Shown in pieces: positions 60,864-64,000 of a stretch of DNA of 64,000 bases. The stretch covers positions 957,501 to 1,021,500 of the forward strand of contig OZ037846.1 in assembly GCA_964035575.1 (NCBI GenBank), in the 5' to 3' direction. This DNA comes from Rhynchopus sp. YZ270_cl-10. Taxonomy: Eukaryota > Euglenozoa > Diplonemea > Diplonemida > Diplonemidae. Position 1 is the first letter of the stretch. Each line of letters starts with the position of its first letter. The notes below the pieces were generated by a model. It saw nothing but the letters and a program-made list of their open reading frames with translations. It was not told where the DNA came from and searched no databases. Both the position numbers and the translations under genes were made by a program.

Positions 60864-60925
60864 TAGTGGAGCACACTCTAGGGTGGCTACACTAATACAA
60901 CCAAGTTTTCAAAAAAAAAAAAAAA
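60864..60925 (+). repeat. Family A hairpin 12 nt after a stop, with A15 tail
   Basis: TAGTGGAGCACACTC/GGGTGGCTACACTA then aatacaaccaagttttcaaa and a long A run. Confidence 0.8.
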
Positions 60926-61933
60926 TAGCGGACATGTCGAAAAGGGAGAAAACCGGGGGGTTAAAAACATACCTTGCACTCGGCCCACTCTCCAGGTACA
61001 AAGAACATCACTGCACGACAAACCCACTACTACAATAGAAAATAACTATTTTTTACCGAACAGAAAGGTCGTTTTATTGATGAGTGTTTTCTGAGTGCAC
61101 ACTCAGTGGGGACAAAATGCAACACTTCAAGGCATGCAATACTCCAAGGAATTTGCTAAGGAAAAGTCGATATTGTGGGCCCCTGTAGTAGTGCATATAG
61201 TTACCCCCAGATCGTCAAAACACCCGATTTTTGCGTTTTTTTTGCACTTTTTGGTGCCCAAAAACCCAACTCAGGGGTCGAAATTTTCCCGAAAAAAAAA
61301 ATTTTTTTTTTGAGATTTTTTGATTTTTTGACAAGGCGCTGGCCCATACAAAATGCACTGGTGGTACAGAAAATGACTGGGGAATTAACTCTAGATGCTC
61401 AAAACAGCCCAATTCTTGCTTTTTTTGACTTTTTGGTCCCAGAAGGGTACCTAGGGTGTAGTGAGCAGGCCTCAAAAACACTTGTGAAAAAAAAAAATTG
61501 GGATTTTTTTTTTTGAGATTTTTTCAAAAATCGACTTGTTTTTGGTAAAAATCACGAAATTTTGGGTTCGCGGAACCGCGTTTTAGACCCCCCTAGATGC
61601 TCAAAAGTGCCAAATTTTGCTTTTAATGGCCTCAAATCGTCGAAATTAGCCCAATATAGGGGCAAAAAAAAAAATTCGAGGGTCTAGGTATGGAGAGCGA
61701 GCACCTTAGAAGGAAGATCGTACGATCGTACTACGATCGTACTACGATCGTACTACGATCATTACGATCGTACTACGATCGTTACGATCGTAGTACGATC
61801 GTACGATCATAATACGATCGTAAGTACGATCGTACTACGATCGTACTTTGATCGTAGTACGATCGTAGTGCGATCAAAAAAGAGCTGCGATCGTAAGAGA
61901 TCGTACTACGATCGTAGGCAACCCGTGAAAATA

Positions 61934-62319
61934 TGACATTTTTTTGGGTTTTTTGGGCTCCGAGGCCCTATTTTAGCCCGATTTTGCTGCGTTTTTTGCG
62001 TATTTTTTCATATTTTTTTTTCAAGTTAAAGTTGTAAGTACACGTCGTTGGCCTCCAAGGACCCCCACATGTCATCCTGCCACCTCCTGGGGGGTGTAAC
62101 CCACCATGTTTGGGGGAAAGTACGTTAAGGGATGCACCCCAAACCCCAATGCAAGAGTGGGGACGCTTGGACACTTTCGGACGCTTACCAATCCTGCTTC
62201 CCGCCACAAAAAAAAAAAAAAAAATCCTTCCCTCCCTTTTGTGGCAGGGCGCGCGCTAAATCCACACCCTCACACCCGGTTTTTTTGAGGTTTTTTCGCG
62301 GTACAAAAATTTTTTGATT
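61934..62319 (+). repeat. Satellite, right part
   Basis: Continues the roughly 400-bp unit after the insertion (tgacatttttttgggttttt, then ggcctccaaggacccccaca and ccaccatgtttgggggaaag), fading after about 62160. Confidence 0.75.
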
Positions 62320-63504
62320 AGGGTAGCACAATTAAAAATATTGTTTAGTGTCCTGCGCGCGAACAGATTTTTGGAAATCCAAAAAAAAAAAATAATTGGG
62401 ACACAACTACAAAAAAAATAATTTTTATGGTTGGTAGGTTGAAGTCAGGACGGACGAAGTCTCGGAGGGCCCTAAGGGGGAAGGTAGGTAGGGCACTTCT
62501 GTCTGGGAAAAAGTGACCAGAAAAAAAAATGTTGCGGTCCCGTGCTCCCAAATGTGCGAAATAAGCAAGAAATAAGCATTTTTGCGCACACGTGTATAAA
62601 AAAAAATCCGCCTCCGGCGGGGTTCGTTTTCGAGGATTTTCAGAGATCTCACGTTATGAAGATTTCCTTAAGAAACCATTGAATCTCATATTTCAGAATA
62701 ATAGTACCTCAGAGTGTTTTTGGACACACATATGACCCCACCGTGGAGAGCAATCGGCTCGTGCAATCAAAAGAAGGTGGAGAAAAGGTACAAGAATAAA
62801 AAAAGTTAGGTACCGTGCGCCTGCGGCGCTGCCTGTTCCCCACCAGTTTCTACAGGCAAACACTTGCCCCCTTTACCTTACACTGACGGGTTTTGACCAA
62901 AACCAAGAACTTGTCCATTTCGGCAAATTGACCCCACCACAGAACGGACGGATTCCGAAAATGCAAATGCCGGTGTTTTCGCGCATTTTCATGTTGCAAG
63001 ACGTCAGGATCAGGGAGAGAAAATCTGGTTGTGGGATTTACATTGGCCCTCTTTACACCTACATGGATTTTGACCAAAACCAAGAATTTGGCCATGTCGG
63101 CAAAGTGACCCCACTACAGTGCGGACGGATTCCGGAAATCCCAATCGCGGTATGTTTTCGGGCTGAAAACCCACTGTTTTTTCAGGGGAAAAAATTGCTT
63201 CCAAATGTCGGAATTTTCCGAATTTTCCTGAAAATGACCCTTGTTTACGAGTATGGGTTCATATTTTGCGAAAATTTAAGTCACTAAAATTTTGTCCATT
63301 TTTCCGTATTCACCCCACCACAAGCCGGGATTGGCTCAGAAATGCAACAAAACGCCCCAGAGTTAGGAAATAGCCTGAAAAGAGGGCAAAATAGGTGAGG
63401 GAAAAATTATTTTTTTTTGACTAGTTATTTTTTTTTTGCGTGCGTGCGAACAGATTTTTGGGGAGCGGTGGGACACTAAACAAGGTTTTTAATTGTGCTA
63501 CCCT
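62320..63504. mobile_element. 1,185-bp inverted-repeat element
   Basis: agggtagcacaattaaaaat (62320) and atttttaattgtgct-type complement ending gctaccct (63504) are inverted ends, continuing as tgtttagtgtcc/ggacactaaaca and cgaacagatttttgg. The inside carries an R1-type module (62737-62850) and three satellite units (62880-63350) in inverted orientation to those at 39440-40100. No target duplication could be read and no transposase is visible. Confidence 0.7.
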
Positions 63505-63785
63505 TACACGATTTCCTTAAGAAAATCAGAGAATCCCACATTGTACAGTAAGGGCAGTTCAGATAGTTTTTGGACACACATGTGACCCCACCGTGGAGAG
63601 CAATCGGCTCGCGCAATCAAAAGAAAGCAGGGAAAAGGGGAAAGAAAAAAGAAAAAAGTTGGGTACCGTGCGCCTGCGGCGCTACCTGTTCCCTACCCCC
63701 CATGATGTACTTATGTATATTCCACCTGATTTTGACCATGTTTGCCGGTGTTTTCCGGTGTTGGCCGGTGAAGTCACGGTAATGG
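63505..63785. repeat. Direct repeat of 62650-62840
   Basis: gatttccttaagaaa, tttttggacacacat, gaccccaccgtggagagcaa and taccgtgcgcctgcggcgct occur in the same order as inside the preceding element. Confidence 0.75.
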
Positions 63786-64000
63786 GTACTGTGTACTGTG
63801 TACTGTGTACTGTGTACTGTGTACTGTGTACTGTGTACTGTGTACTGTGTACTGTGTACTGTGTACTGTGTACTGTGTACTGTGTACTGTGTACTGTGTA
63901 CTGTGTACTGTGTACTGTGTACTGTGTACTGTGTACTGTGTACTGTGTACTGTGTACTGTGTACTGTGTACTGTGTACTGTGTACTGTGTACTGTGTACT
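63786..64000. repeat. 7-bp array (gtactgt)n to the window end
   Basis: About 30 near-perfect copies running off the right edge; its true length is unknown. Confidence 0.98.

Larger units (their letters stand above)
58938..61933. mobile_element. 2,984-bp transposon with TACGATCGTA arrays, 6-bp TSD
   Basis: Ends are cacgggttgcctacgatcgt (58944) and acgatcgtaggcaacccgtg (ending 61927), flanked by aaaata (58938-58943 and 61928-61933). The target is satellite DNA, and the neighbouring satellite unit (near 58533) shows the closely similar uninserted sequence. Each end carries 150-220 bp of tandem and inverted tacgatcgta words, probably protein-binding arrays. The interior includes an ORF at 60294-60851, a family A hairpin (60864) and weak T-rich repeats at 61150-61680. 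No transposase was recognised, so the superfamily is open; a 6-bp duplication is unusual. Confidence 0.85.

Overview
The window looks like nuclear DNA of a single-celled eukaryote. It encodes an actin-family protein, a class IV sirtuin, an RbAp48/Msi1-type histone chaperone with a spliceosomal-type intron, a vWA protein ending in a CaaX box, and four secreted proteins. Genes are compact, GC-richer islands in AT-rich, homopolymer-rich DNA packed with repeats. Every gene I trust (11 of 11) lies on the + strand, and most have a long pyrimidine tract ending in CAG shortly before the ATG. That would fit one-directional gene clusters processed by spliced-leader trans-splicing, as in Euglenozoa, but I saw no spliced-leader gene, so the lineage is inference.

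Layout. 1-4.9 kb: an 18-bp tandem array, dispersed repeats and foldback elements. 4.9-5.3 kb: small basic protein. 5.3-14.5 kb: dense repeats, including a roughly 200-bp tandem repeat split by a 731-bp inverted-repeat element, a TTTTC array, a 910-bp element with 9-bp target duplications, a 271-bp hAT-like element and a 393-bp mariner-like element. 14.5-16.9 kb: proline-rich protein and divergent actin. 18.1-21.4 kb: two near-duplicate secreted Cys-rich genes separated by an 872-bp mobile element. 22.8-25.1 kb: histone-chaperone WD40 gene. 27.8-28.7 kb: vWA/CaaX protein. 29.7-31.6 kb: secreted WD40-like protein. 35.4-36.0 kb: Ser-rich protein. 36-51 kb: no confident gene; mobile elements (968-bp element at 39.3 kb, hAT element with transposase remnants at 49.4 kb), an 8-bp minisatellite and nested foldbacks. 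51.6-53.0 kb: SIRT6/7-like sirtuin. 53.5-54.6 kb: large inverted repeat. 55.7-56.5 kb: secreted Cys-rich protein. 58.2-62.2 kb: roughly 400-bp satellite interrupted by a 2,984-bp transposon. 62.3-64 kb: another inverted-repeat element and a 7-bp array running off the end.

The most unusual content is between genes. Several families of tiny (35-100 nt) stem-loop sequences recur across the window. Their paired arms change together while the pairing is kept, and two families run into A-rich tails. Family A sits 12 nt after two stop codons. They look like transcribed, structure-selected units (SINE-like retroposons or 3'-UTR elements). I name them families A to F and X. The genes do not form one visible pathway; two relate to chromatin (sirtuin, histone chaperone), and the secreted Cys-rich proteins suggest a surface or extracellular role. 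All statements come from reading the sequence; no search, alignment or folding program was run.
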